A stretch of DNA of 64,000 bases from Telmatactis stephensoni (GCA_029948255.1 JALIZF010001691.1:62001-126000), one strand, 5' to 3'. Positions 24,481 to 36,316 are shown, numbered from the stretch's first letter. A program made the numbers and translations. Notes: generated from the sequence alone by a model not told the origin.

Positions 24481-24529
24481 CCAAATAACCAAAAAAATTT
24501 AATGAGAGACGAAAATTTATTGATAGTCT

Positions 24530-24758
24530 ATTACTGTAGATTTACTGATTTATTGAATATCACTTATATTAATTTTGATAGTCTATTAAAAACAACAATT
24601 ATTTCACAACCTATAGGTTGAATTGCATAATCGATGATATCGGAAATGTGCCCACAATCCCACTAACGCATTAACACAGGGGTGTGAATGTTTGAACACG
24701 AGACGTGAGCAATGCTGGCACAAGACTTTCTACTCTTATGACAAACGTCACGTGACGA

Positions 24759-24760
<2 letters not shown>
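24530..24760. repeat. dispersed repeat (CTGGCACAAGACTTTCT family)
   Basis: Shares GATAGTCTATTAAA, ATCGGAAATGTGCCCACAA-like text and AATGCTGGCACAAGACTTTCT with 33685-33890 and 35505-35710. Confidence 0.75.

Positions 24761-24761
<1 letters not shown>

Positions 24762-24830
<69 letters not shown>
24762..24830. repeat. (CT)n microsatellite
   Basis: About 34 CT dinucleotides. Arg-Glu and Ser-Leu frames across it are not genes. Confidence 0.95.
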
Positions 24831-24833
<3 letters not shown>

Positions 24834-25049
24834 CCGATAATTTCTCAACCGGACACTGTTGTATAATTCAACAGACAAAACAAGAGCTCCAAGTGAGAAG
24901 AAGAACAAAGCTAACAAAGAATACAAAAATGACCGTTCCGGTACACAAGAAAAGACCGTTTTTCATTCATATGACTCCTTAGAGCCAATTGTTCCGTTTT
25001 CGATTAAGTGTTTGGAGGCAAAACGGCGGAGATACTTTATGTGAGAAAC

Positions 25050-25400
25050 TTATAATACAGAAATCATTCATTGTGTTCGCTAAAGAGGTCTATCGAGAAG
25101 TGTATTGATGAAGAAAATATCTCAGTACGACTTCTATCAGTTGTACTAAACTATTCCTACTAGATTATCTCTACAAATGTTCGTCAACAAACGTTTTCTG
25201 ATAAAACCCCACACAGAGTAGGCCGTAGAGAGCTTGTTAGCTGTGCTTCCTTTTTTAACGCGTATCTTGGAGATAAATACAGCGAACAGTATCGTGATTT
25301 TGTTTATTTATTTATAAACTTCGCCCTAGGGCGGGAGCAGCTCACAGAACAAAGGTTCCAAAAACTTTGTCAACCAAACTAGGTTTTAACTTTATCAGAA
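25050..25400. repeat. segmental duplication, block A copy 2
   Basis: Partner of 18720-18965, interrupted at 25303-25365. Confidence 0.85.
25303..25365. mobile_element. 63-bp insertion with TTTG duplication
   Basis: Absent from the partner copy at 18940. It is flanked by TTTG on both sides, begins with TTTA repeats and contains the perfect palindrome CGCCCTAGGGCG. It may be a SINE tail or tiny MITE; no family assigned. Confidence 0.6.
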
Positions 25401-26362
25401 GTTTTCTATTTTTAAAATGAAGCCAAATGATCATGACAGAGTTTTGTTTTGTCTCAAAATTGTTGATTTTCATAACAGTGATTGTTAAGTGTGTCGAACC
25501 AAGAAAACGGGAAAACGAGAATAGGATCAGTTACTAAAAAGATAGAGATATTGAAAAAGAATAAAACAAACAAGCTGAGAATATCTTATGTCTGTTTTTA
25601 GCTCACAATGTTTTCAAAAACAATAGAACATATTATTAATAAACTAAACGAATTATGCTGAAAGGATTTCAATTGATATAAAATAGTTTGTGAAGATCAA
25701 ACACAGACTAATCCTTATTCCGGCATTCACGCCTTTATTTTGAATATATGTCAATAGTAAAGTTTTGCCTGGATATATGACTATTAATAATAAATTTAAA
25801 TAGGTTTCAAATTTGCACGCATTTCTACTAACAAATCATAAACATCTTTACCATTATTTTCCTCTCAATTACTAGTGTAAAAAGGAAGAATATTCGTAGA
25901 GTTCTTTTTTTGATTTAGTCAGTAGTAAGTGGTTTTGAGGAAATGCCAAGCTTCTGCGAGACCGAGAAAACAAAGTTCTTCAAGCAGCAACATGAAACTG
26001 CCTTTCTGTGTAAAATGTCAAGAATTTGTTACTGGGGAATTGTAATTATAGGGAATGATATTCCCGCCTTCGCCCGACCAAATAGATCTCAGAGATTTCT
26101 TGCGCGTGCCACTGTCACTTCACCAACTTATGACATTTCCTATTTACTTATTTGTTATTTTATTTTATTAGCTTCGTCATTGCCGTTAGGAAATATAGAT
26201 AATTAGTTGAACTGTCAATTGACAATGACAGGGTTGACCGCAACAGCGTTAGCCAATTACTGCGGACCCAGATATAAAAAAAATCATTTACATACAACAT
26301 TTAACTTGGTAACTAAGATTTCTGGCAGTATTACATTTCAGGCAAATAGATTGACATATTAA

Positions 26363-27475
26363 GGTAGTTCCGGAGCCTTAGATTTCATCAGCAAATTTCC
26401 TTTAAAATCCTGCCATTTAAAGATAATACACCGATCCCGGCTTTGCTTGAATGGCCACTAAACAATGGATGGTTTTCCCAATGGAATAGTAAATGTCCGA
26501 GCAACAAAACTCGAATTCGAAGATGTTTTAGATATTATCACACGATTTCTTGATGTTCCTTTAGAATGCACCCAGTCTCAGAAAGACCTTTACAAATTTC
26601 AGCAATCGGGTGCCTGTATCAGGTTGTACATCAAAAAACATGTTAGCTTGTCCGACGTAGCAACAGTAACTACGGAGGCAGAACAATGGATGCGGGATCG
26701 GTGAATTGTTTGGCAAGTCAGTACCCGAGGTGAAAAAAAGAGGGGACCACCGTATTGGTTTCTCAGCTATAAGTAAAAGTGGTCTTTTCAATGATTTGGT
26801 CGATGATATGATCGATCAATATGGTCTGAAGAATGCGAGCAAAAATTTTCCGAAAAGAGGCCTAGACCGTCTCAAAGATAGATAAGAGGTTTTTCTAGCC
26901 GTTTTAATCGTATGTATTGTTTGATGAGTTGCAAATATGATTATAAGAGCATTCTAGAATAAAATTCCTACTCAATTACGCGCTCCAATCCTGTACGGAG
27001 TTGTAAAAATGTGGAAAATTTACGAAAACCCCATCAGTGAAGTTGTATTTATATTTTTTAAATCGAAAAAGTGATAAGTACTGTCTTGAATGAAAAGAAA
27101 AAACAGGGGACCACCGTATTATTCCAAGAGTTAGAAAAGCACAAAAGAGAAAACACACCGATAAAGAACACCAAATATCGCCCATTTTAGCGATTTAAAT
27201 TCTCGCCGGCTTTTTCGATGGATAAGATTAACTAAATTTAAAAGTTCGAGGTTAAATACCTACATTATATAGTGTTCAAGGTTTCATGATCAAAATTTTT
27301 CCGATATTTGGAAGACAAAATATTATTTTTCTCTACTTAAGTTAGAGTTTCTATGCTTTCAATCGCTCGCTTACTAGTTCCCAGACTCCCCACGGTAATA
27401 CCAATGCTCTCTAATAAAAGTACGCGCGTACGAATGCGCGCGGGAAATGCGCAGTAGCAAGTGTCCGGAACTACC
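26363..27475 (+). mobile_element. 1.1-kb TTAA-flanked element with cargo gene
   Basis: TTAA at 26359-26362 and 27476-27479 flank 12-bp perfect terminal inverted repeats (GGTAGTTCCGGA). TTAA targets with short TIRs fit piggyBac-like or Kolobok-like non-autonomous elements. Inside lie a frame broken once (26465-26885), an AATAAA at 26958-26963 and two copies of GGGGACCACCGTATT. No transposase was recognised. Confidence 0.75.
26465..26885 (+). pseudogene. unrecognised cargo gene, one frameshift
   Basis: ATG in a good context (AACAATGG) opens 79 codons to a TGA at 26702. Shifting +1 there continues 60 more codons (E-L-F-G-K-S ... G-L-F-N-D-L-V-D-D) to TAA at 26883-26885. Both halves have ordinary globular composition, so I read one 139-residue protein with a single indel near 26700. 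Alternatively the 79-residue product may be made as it stands. No motif, signal or membrane segment is recognised. It lies wholly inside a TTAA element, so it is either captured host sequence or an element-encoded accessory protein. Confidence 0.55.
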
Positions 27476-27479
27476 TTAA

Positions 27480-27712
27480 GCGCAGCCAAGTTCAGATATC
27501 GAAATTTTGTCGTGCCGAATCTAATATTTGCATTTTGTAGATGAGAGGTGCAGCGTTTGAACCTTTTGTATTTCACAGATTTGATTAAATTGAAAACTAA
27601 TTCAGTTTGAATCAAATTTGTCAAATTCATTTGGTTCAGAAGCCGCACCTCTCATCTACAAAATGCAACTATTTGATTCGACGCGGCAAAGGTTCGACGT
27701 CTGAACTGGGCC
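27480..27712. mobile_element. 233-bp palindromic MITE between TTAA sites
   Basis: About 75-bp imperfect inverted arms (best over TTGCATTTTGTAGATGAGAG) and TTAA on both sides (27476-27479 shared with the neighbour, and 27713-27716). Arms differ from those of the 1.1-kb element, so it is a different family. Confidence 0.75.
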
Positions 27713-28924
27713 TTAATTGTCAATATTCGTTTATTTTGAAAATATCACAGAAAAAGGTGTTGAACAAAGCCGCGGACTTTGAAATTCTTCTTAAACTGCA
27801 AGAGTTCAATGACGTCGTACATTGGGTTTATGACTGTTTCCCATGTCATCACGCGTCCCCCAATACACCTGTCCATAAATCACGTTTTTGTCCAAAAACT
27901 GTCACATGCAGAACAGCAATTTATTTGAAATGTTGGCATCAATTTAAAATTTAATATAGTTTTAAGCATTTGTAGTCTTGCCGAACTCAGGAGGAAATCA
28001 AGTTCAATTTGTCCGTTTCAATTTAATTCTAGTCGTTTTCTATCGCCCGCATTTTACTTTTTCCTGCGGTCGCTAATGTCATCTACTCTAGCTGTGCTCA
28101 TTAATGAAATGTATCATACACTTTAGACCCTAACGATGGCCACACTGGCTGAAAGCTTAGTCATTAAAACAAAAACGTAGAAGAAACGTCAATCTACTAA
28201 ATGATGTCTGTGTACAAAAACCTACTTAATTCTTATTCTCTTAATTTTTTACATCCACAATTTTCTTTTCGTTTGGGAATTAATTGGTTTTATTCAGTCA
28301 GTCAGTGAGAAGACATTCTGCAATAAATCAGTTCCACTTGAAAAAATTGCCAGCGCACGTGGAGTTTGTTCTATGACTCACGTGGTAGTAACTGCGGTGG
28401 AACATTTTGAAATCGACAACAACCTTTTTATTGCATGGTACCACTATATGTTAGCACGACGTCCGATTATTTTGGGTACGGCACCCATACCAGACCAACA
28501 AATAAAAAGACATTTTACAATAAATCAATTTAAGTTTTGATGTTTTTTGACAAAAAAGAAATAGAACACGTGACGTTGGTTAGTTATGAGGAAAACCACA
28601 CTATATCAATATCCAGGAATAGCAATTATTAAAGTAGTTCTTCCTCGATATTGCGATTGAATGTGTTAATTGCCCTGATCAAGACTAATAAACACATCCG
28701 ATCTACGTTTAATAATCAGTGGAAATTACACTAAAGTTTAATTTGTGAAGGCTGTATTACATTTAAAGTTTCCTCCTACTTTCCTGTTTTGTTAAACGTT
28801 TCTCTGTCTGCAAACAATGATGTACACGTGACTACATGGAATGTGAGTTGGTCGTCACGTGATAACCATACAAAAAAATTTACCGTTAAAATATTAATAA
28901 TATTATTAATATATATTGATAAAA

Positions 28925-31090
28925 ATATGTAAAAACTACGTGTGAGATTGAAAACAAAGTTCTCAAAGTAACAACATGAAACTGCCTTTCTATGGAAAAT
29001 GTCCGCGTACGATGAATTCATTCAGGAGGAGGGAAGGGTGGAAAGGGAATGTTGTTAATTTATGCTGTCTTTATAGAGAGCGCGTGGAACACGATGAAAC
29101 GCTGCACGTTTATCGCGCAGCCCAACCAAATGAATCTGAGATTTCTCGCGCGCGAGTTTCGTAGACGGCCATAAGAAGTGACTTATCAATGTCAACTATT
29201 CTCATTGCGTTTTTACGCGCACTTTTGAATTAACCTGATCGAAGAGTATTTGTGTCTATTAATTGTATACATTTGCTCTTAAATACATATTAGTTTGTTT
29301 TTTCCTAAATTTGAAGAAAAGACTTTAGGTAAATTGGAGATGTTTTAGCATGTGTAACTTATTATTTTTTATCATTTTCTTTGTCTTTATGAAGATGAAT
29401 ACATTTTGTACTCAACAATCACATAGCGTTCACAGAAAAAAGCAAAACAGAGGTCGATATGACATCATCAAGATGTGTCTTATTATTTAACTGTAACATG
29501 CCATCAAAGTTTAAATTCCTGCCGCGTTGAAATTTCTTCTAGTCTAAACATTATCAAATACTCGTAGTTTGTGTGCCCTTGCTAGTTTATTGTTGAATAT
29601 TATTTTATTGTCAAATCTCCAATGCAAATTTGTTCAAACCATATCGTTCTTTCAATTAGCTGCAACAGGATTTTAAAGTGATTTTATTATCTAATACTTA
29701 TTTATCATTGTTCTAAGATTTTGTAACTGATAAACTGACACTGTGAGATTAAAGTGAATTTTTGGCGATTAACCAAGTCACTACTCAGTATTTGTTACAT
29801 TACAATTTACATATTAATTGTCAATATTCGTATATTTTGAAAATATCACAGAAAAAGGTGTTGAACAAAGCCATGGACTTTGAAATTCTTCTTAAACTGC
29901 AAGAGTTCAATAATGACGTCGTACATTGGGTTTATGACTGTTTCACATGTCATCACGCGTCTCCCAATACACCTGTCCATAAATCACGTTTTTGTCCAAA
30001 AACTGTCACGTGCAGAACAGCAATTTTAACATTGATTTTAAGAGTTTGGATCAATTTAAAGTTTAATATAGTTTTAAGCATTTGTAGTCTTGCCGAACTC
30101 AGGAGGAAATCAAGTTCAATTTGTCCGTTTCAATTTAATTCTAGTCGTTTTCTATCGCCCGCATTTTACTTTTTCCTGCGGTCGCTAATGTCATCTACTC
30201 TAGCTGTGCTCATCAGTGAAATGTATCATACACTTTAGACCCTAAAGATGGCCACACTGGCTGAAAGCTTAGTCATTAAAACAAAAACGTAGAAGAAACG
30301 TCAATCTACTAAATGATGTCTCTTGAATTTTTTACATCCACAATTTTCTTTTCGTTTGGGAATAAATTGGTTTTATTCAGTCAGTCAGTGAGAAGACATT
30401 CTGCAATAAATCAGTCCACTTCTGATACTGTTTGACATGAAAAAATGGCCAGCGCACGTGGAGTTCGTTCTATGACTCACGTTGTAATTGCGGTGAAACA
30501 TCCAACACTGATTTAGACAACAACTTTTTTATGGCATGATACCACTATGTCTTTGCACTTGGACCGATTATTTTGGGTAAGGCATCCCTTCAGCTAGACC
30601 AACAAATTGTCTGTTCACACGATGATAATTACGGCTGCTGTCAAAAAGTATGGTCACGTGTGATAAAAAGGTTATTATGCAAATCAAGTCATTGAGTACT
30701 ATATTCAGGCATTCTGATATAAAAAGACATTCTAAAATCAGTTCTACTTTGATACTCTTTAAAATTGAGAAAATATCCACGACACGTGGCGTTGGTCAGT
30801 TGCGGGAAGCCACACTATATCATTATCCCGGAATAGCAATTTTTGAATTAGTTCTTCCTCAATATTGAATGTCTTTGTTATTTGAAGCTCAAATCATCAC
30901 TAATAAACACATCCGACCTTCATTTAATAATCAATGGAAATTCCACTTAAAGCCGGTTTAATTTGTGAAGGTTGTAGTTCTTTTAGAGTTTCCTCCTACT
31001 TTCCTGTTTCGGTTTTGTTAAAAGTTTCTCTGTCTGCAAACAATGGTGTACACGTGACTACATGGAATGTGATTTGGTCGTCACGTGTGT
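28925..31090. repeat. segmental duplication, block B copy 3
   Basis: Matches copy 1 from 22360 onward and copy 2 from 27713 onward. The conserved frame reads through 158 codons and differs from the others by an inserted whole codon near 29911. No ATG sits at the start of the frame; an empty TTAA is at 29814-29817. Confidence 0.85.
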
Positions 31091-31128
31091 AGCAAGCAAG
31101 AAGATTAACAGATTAGATAGAATGATTA

Positions 31129-31290
31129 TAAGCCCGCCGCATACGTTGAGAAAATGTGTGGGGAAACTGCCACGCGATGCACTTTTCTCAGTGTGTGCTC
31201 TTTTACCTGCTCTATTTTTGAAATCGTCTGAGCTAAGTGCCTCGCGTGGTAGTTTCTTCACGCAGTTTCCTCACGTGTGCGGCGGGCTTA
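31129..31290. mobile_element. palindromic MITE, AGCCCGCCGCA family
   Basis: Inverted arms of about 50 bp begin TAAGCCCGCCGCA. One arm contains CCACGCGATGCACTT and the other its partner AAGTGCCTCGCGTGG. A partial extra arm repeats at 31310-31345 and a second element lies at 33893-34047. Confidence 0.75.
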
Positions 31291-31345
31291 AGGCAAGTGT
31301 ATCAGTTGTCAAGTGCCTCGCGTGGTAGTTTCCTCACAAGTTTCT

Positions 31346-31937
31346 CAACGATTTTATTTGTCAACGGTAATTATCATCGTATAAACAGAAAACTTGCTGG
31401 CTTGATAGGATTGCCGTGTGCCAAGGTACGTTGAGGGGTGGTGGGGGAGGGGGTGTGCTGTGCCGTAAAAAGATTGTAAATCAGACTTTAGCGATAAAAT
31501 AGACCGTCTAAAGTAGTATAAAAACTAAAATAAATGTAAGGAGCTGGATGTTTGGGTTGAGTGAATGACGTCACTGACACCTCTAAAGATTCATAAAAAT
31601 ATAGTACTTCCCTTCGGAATATCAAGAAAAGATTTTAACTAGTGAGCATTGGACTCTTGAAGAATCATTTAACGAAATTTCAGCTAAATTCAGTGTCTAA
31701 CGATTTTGATCACAGTCCCGCTTTCAAGCCAACAATGTCTAAAATCAATGTACAAGGGTTTAATTATGTTTCATACAAAACGTTGTCGCAACCACAATTA
31801 AAGCAACAAACTAAAACCAAAATGAATTTTTGCTGTTGGTTTCTACATATCGTTAGCAAAAGATCTAAAGATGACATGTATACAACCACGTGATCACTTC
31901 TTGTAATTTTTCTCTTAGAAATAATATGAATACACTA
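31346..31937. other. intergenic, no gene seen
   Basis: Includes a G-rich patch at 31433-31456. The 83-codon frame at 31642-31893 has no recognisable feature. Confidence 0.45.
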
Positions 31938-32112
31938 CCAGCAACAACAACAACAACAAATATAACAATAACAACAACAACAACAACAAAAACAAGAACA
32001 ACGATAATAACAACAACAATAATAATAACAACAACAACAACAAATATAACAAAAACAACAACAACAATCATAACAACAAATATAACAACAACAACAAATT
32101 AACAACAACAGC
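31938..32112. repeat. (AAC)n/(AAT)n array
   Basis: Trinucleotide array with ATA and AAG interruptions. Confidence 0.95.
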
Positions 32113-32865
32113 AACTTTTTTCCAATCTGTGTAGCTGTAATTAGCTTTACACCTATTTTCAAAATTACGCGACCTTTGCAGACGACACTTGAATGGCTTT
32201 TCAGTGTTTATACTACCGTCAATCAAATCTCCGACTATTCGTTTCTCCCTGAAGCAAGCTTAAATTTACATCAAAAGTCGGAAAATACTAAATGTTCTGT
32301 CAATAAATTCAAGTTTGTTTTGTTTCTGAATTTAGAAAGCTAAAATTTTACAAATTCTAGTCGTTACAATTTGATTGACAGAATCTTAAAATCCAGACAA
32401 GCCATCGCCACTAGGTTGCGTAATTTTGAAATTGGGTGTAAATACCCTTAAAACGGAGCACTGATGGAGAGAGGGAGTAAAATGAGCGCACTGTCGACCT
32501 CAGGTTTGTCAGTTGAATTAATGTTACGAGTTATCGACGTTAAATATGGTTGCTTTACTTTACTTTACAACAATAACAACATAAACAACAACTGCTGTAT
32601 GCATGGCAGGGGTGAGACAAACGCACGGACACAAATCAGGACCGGGGCGCACATAGTATTACGACGCAATGATTCATTAGGAGACGATACGCTATTTACG
32701 CAGAAGCGTTGTTGTGTTATAGAGCAGATTTCGTGCGAGTGTGAAATGGACCACACCTTGCCGTGACCGTTTCAGTGCCGTGTTGTCTATAAAAAAACAT
32801 TCGAGATACGTGCCGTAACCGTGCGGTAACGTGCAGTTCCGTTTTTACAGTCATACGAAATCTAG
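32113..32865. other. intergenic, no gene seen
   Basis: Contains small inverted matches (for example AATTTGATTGAC near 32368 and its partner GTCAATCAAAT at 32218), suggesting an old inverted-repeat element at about 32120-32450. The 100-codon frame at 32464 has no support. Confidence 0.4.
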
Positions 32866-33202
32866 GTCCCGTCCACACGTATCCGGAGATTTGTGAAAAC
32901 GGAGGTTTTTTCTTCTTTTTTAGTCTTAAACATGTAAACGGCGTTTTCATTCACCAAAAACGGAGGTCTTCCAATACGCTCTTCAAACTAGAAATTTTTA
33001 AAAACGCCAGCTTATCGTATTCGTCTGGACAGCGAAAACGGAGGTTTTTTGAGTACGTCACAAGTAGGATCCAGTCTATGTCCCGCTTTGTAGTGAAGAC
33101 TAACGAATCGTTAGTCGAAAACGCTACGTGTGGACGCTTTCTTTTTCAAATACGGAGGAAAAAACCTCCGCATTCACAAATCTCCCACATGTGGACAGGG
33201 CT
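32866..33202. mobile_element. palindromic MITE, GTCCACACGTATCCGGAGA family
   Basis: The left end GTCCCGTCCACACGTATCC and the right end (inverted) GAGCCCTGTCCACATGTGG continue into matching GAGATTTGTGAA and CGGAGGTTTTTT. Internal copies of AAAACGGAGGT recur. I associate this family with coral genomes. Confidence 0.7.
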
Positions 33203-33684
33203 CTACTCTATTGCACGAACGGACACTAGTGAAAAATGTCTGCGCATGCGTGCATGTTACGCCGATGTTTTCTTAAGAAATTGTGAGTTTTAGCTTGAAA
33301 TGAAATGCTCGTGTTCTTGGTGTACTACATAAAATTCAACTTGTATACTTTTGTGAGACAAAGATATTGCATTAATGCAGAAATTATGTGAATACTGGCC
33401 CTAAGTTTCAAGAATTGATCTTAAGTTTTGGCATTTTTTGAAACCATTGTTGAAGGCAAGCGTAAAAGCAAAATTTGCATAAGTTTAAAAAAGCACAAAG
33501 ATGTGACTATGAGCATGCGCATTCACTAGTGTCGCACGCACGCTGAAGTTGTAAAGCACGAGACAAGTGCACTAATGGCACAGGACTGTACACGTGATGA
33601 ACTAAGCACTTGCCGTGAAGTCACGTGCTACAAATTCACGTTGTGATGCAGAAAACCTTAATGATGGACAGAAATAGATATACT

Positions 33685-33890
33685 CTATTAAACTGTAATT
33701 ATTTAATAGCCTACAGGGTTGAATTGTATAATGAACAACATCGGAAGTGTTAGCACAACCTAGAGAAGCTGATAATTTCCCTCCAGCAATTAGTTCATCT
33801 TAAGAAACACGCCTAAATGAGCTTGAGATCGAGTGTAATAATGCTGGCACGAGACTTTCTGGTTTTATGACAAAAACTTCACGTGACAAC
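33685..33890. repeat. dispersed repeat (CTGGCACAAGACTTTCT family)
   Basis: Same family as 24530-24760 and 35505-35710, ending in ACTTCACGTGACAACT. Confidence 0.7.
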
Positions 33891-33892
33891 TG

Positions 33893-34047
33893 AGACGCGA
33901 GGCACTTAGCTCAGACGATTTCTCGCCGCAGATGTTGCATCTTTGGCTACGCGAGGCAAAATATAGAGCAGGTAAAAGAGCACACGGTGAGAAAAGTGCC
34001 TCGCGTGGCAGTTTCCCCACACATTTTCTCAACGTGTGCGGCGGGCG
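33893..34047. mobile_element. palindromic MITE, AGCCCGCCGCA family, second copy
   Basis: Shares CGAGGCACTTAGCTCAGACG, GAGCAGGTAAAAGAGCACAC and GTGTGCGGCGGGC with 31129-31290 in opposite orientation. The left end is truncated relative to that copy. Confidence 0.7.
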
Positions 34048-34076
34048 TTTAGATTCATTTTGCTGTTGACATTTTG

Positions 34077-34670
34077 TCGTGAAATCACCTGTACAATTTT
34101 CACGTGAAACTCTCACAAAACAGGAAGTTAACTAGTATAATTTATGGTCGAATTCAACATGATGAGCCGGTGTAATTTGGCTCAAAATTACGGAAGTGGG
34201 CGAATGAAGGCTCATTCAAATTAAACACCATGGGACTTAAAGGAAATAGATGTTTGTCCGCATCAAGTAAAGTTCCCTACTCACTGTGCGCGTTAACTTA
34301 ATTTAGTTTATATTCGCTCACAAGTTCTTGAGTCATGGTATTCATCAAGTCATTCATACAGTAAGACAGTGCATTCTTTCATTAATTAGTTGGTTCCTTA
34401 ATTAATATAATCATTTATTTATTGATTCGATCGTTTGTTTATTGGTTTGGTATTAATCTATCACTTAATCGATTCACTCGTCATTAAATTGTGTTCTTTC
34501 CGATCAGTTTTAAAACTCCCCTAGTAAAACGTGTGTAACTTTCTCGGTAAAGTAACTTAAACTAAGCAAAACCACCTCTGAGTCAAAAATGTCCAAAGTA
34601 TATGTTATATATATATATTTATAAACTATCTGCTGTAATTTATATTAAAGCCTCAGTTGGTCATTATGTT
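34077..34670. repeat. 0.6-kb direct duplication, copy 1
   Basis: Almost identical to 35727-36316 with small indels. It starts near TCACGTGAAACTCTCACAAA and runs past TGGTTTGGTATTAATC. Confidence 0.9.
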
Positions 34671-34680
34671 GTCATGAAAC

Positions 34681-34780
34681 CACGTGTACAACACCCTCAC
34701 ATCACGTGTATAACACCCTCACATCACGTGTACAACACCCTCACATCACGTGTACAACACCCTCACATCACGTGTACAAT
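34681..34780. repeat. 22-bp minisatellite
   Basis: About 4.5 units of CACGTGTACAACACCCTCACAT. Every unit starts with the E-box CACGTG. Confidence 0.95.
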
Positions 34781-34886
34781 ATTTACATGAAACTCTCACA
34801 AAACATGGTAACTGATAGTTTATGACCCAAAAAACTGAAATAAGAGTTCTAAATAACTTAAAGAAGTGCGTGAATGAAGGTTTTTA

Positions 34887-35346
34887 GTACTAAAACACTA
34901 CGCTTACGTCTGACGTTACGATTTTATGCAACTGGACCCTGTACATCTAGTAGGGTATCGACACACGGGAAAATGGGACGTACAAAAACACTACGTTTAC
35001 GTCTGGCGTTACGATTTATGCAACTGAACTCTGTACATCTAGTAGGGTATCGACACACGGGAAAATGGAACGTACTAAAACACTACGCTTACGTCTGACG
35101 TTACGATTTATGCAACTGGACCCTGTACATCTAGTAGGGTATCGACACACGGGAAAATGGGACGTACTAAAACACTACGTTTACGTCTGGCGTTACGATT
35201 TATGCAACTGGACTCTGTACATCTAGTAGGGTATCGACACACGGGAAAATGGGACGTACTAAAACACTACGTTTACGTCTGGCGTTACGATTTATGCAAC
35301 TGGACTCTGTACATCTAGTAGGGTATTCGACACACGGGAAAATGGA
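34887..35346. repeat. about 92-bp minisatellite, five units
   Basis: Units begin ACTAAAACACTACG and end CACACGGGAAAATGGGACGT. Two alternating subtypes differ at TACGCTT/TACGTTT and CTGACG/CTGGCG. Confidence 0.95.
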
Positions 35347-35504
35347 ATGTCTTTGTTAAATTGTACGCGGAGTTACGATGCTAAACACGAAACAAGTGTT
35401 GTGTTTGTACCATACGACGACGATATTGTTCCCGTGCTAGGTTGCTCATTAAGAACGACTCTTACAAAAGACAAACAGGACGACTTCCCGAATGAAAGAC
35501 AGAA

Positions 35505-35710
35505 AATAAATTGATAGTCTATTAAACAGGAAGTATTTTGTTGCGTAATAAATATAGGAAATGTCCCACAAACTGAGGAAGGCTAATTTCCTGCCAAAGA
35601 TCATGCCTAAAGAAAGAGCAAGAATGAAGTTGTTTTTAATAGCACCGAGACAAGTGCAATGCTGGCACAAGACTTTCTAGTCTTATAACATAAACCTCAC
35701 GTGACAACTA
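35505..35710. repeat. dispersed repeat (CTGGCACAAGACTTTCT family)
   Basis: Third copy of the family at 24530-24760 and 33685-33890. Confidence 0.7.
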
Positions 35711-35726
35711 CAGCGGCATATGTGGT

Positions 35727-36316
35727 GAAATCAAGTGTACAATTTCCACGTGAAACTCTCACAAAACAGGAAGTTAACTAGTAATAATTTATGGTCGATT
35801 TCAACATGATGAGCCGGTGTAATTTGGCTCAAAATTACGGAAGTGGGCGAATGAAGGCTCATTCCGGCAAATTAAACACCATGGGACTTAAAGGAAATAG
35901 ATGTTTGTCCGCATCAAGTAAAGTTCCCTACTCACTGTGCGCGTTAACTTAATTTAGTTTATATTCGCTCACAAGTTCTTGAGTCATGGTATTCATCAAG
36001 TCATTCATACAGTAAGACAGTGCATTCTTTCATTAATTAGTTGGTTCCTCAGTTAATTAATACAATCATTTATTTGTTGATTCCATCGCTTATTTATTGG
36101 TTTGGCATTAATCTATCACTTAATCGATTCACTCGTCATTAAATTGTGTTCTTTCCGATCAGTTTTAAAACTTCCCTAGTAAAGCGTGTGTAACTTTCTC
36201 GGTAAAGTAACTTAAACTAAGCAAAACCACCCTTGAGTCAAAAATGTCCAAAGTATCTGTTATATATTATTTATAAAACTATCTGCTGTAATTTACATTT
36301 AAGCCTCAGTTGGTTA
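35727..36316. repeat. 0.6-kb direct duplication, copy 2
   Basis: Partner of 34077-34670. Together with the dispersed repeat before it, it makes a tandem unit of roughly 1.65 kb. Confidence 0.9.

Larger units (their letters stand above)
25410..28870. repeat. segmental duplication, block B copy 2
   Basis: Aligns with 21990-24060 piecewise: 25410-25580, 25800-26130 and, after the inserted elements, 27713-28760. The insertions at 26363-27712 sit at a TTAA that is empty in copies 1 and 3. Confidence 0.8.

Noticed and set aside
24139..24492. Overlapping Trp/Gly/Val/Leu minus frames of 76-117 codons
   Set aside because: CCAA/CCAT repeat translation in every frame.
24663..24982. Arg-Glu and Ser-Leu frames
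   Set aside because: Both are (CT)n translated on opposite strands.
32464..32766. 100-codon ORF
   Set aside because: Low-information frame next to a MITE, with an equally open antisense frame.
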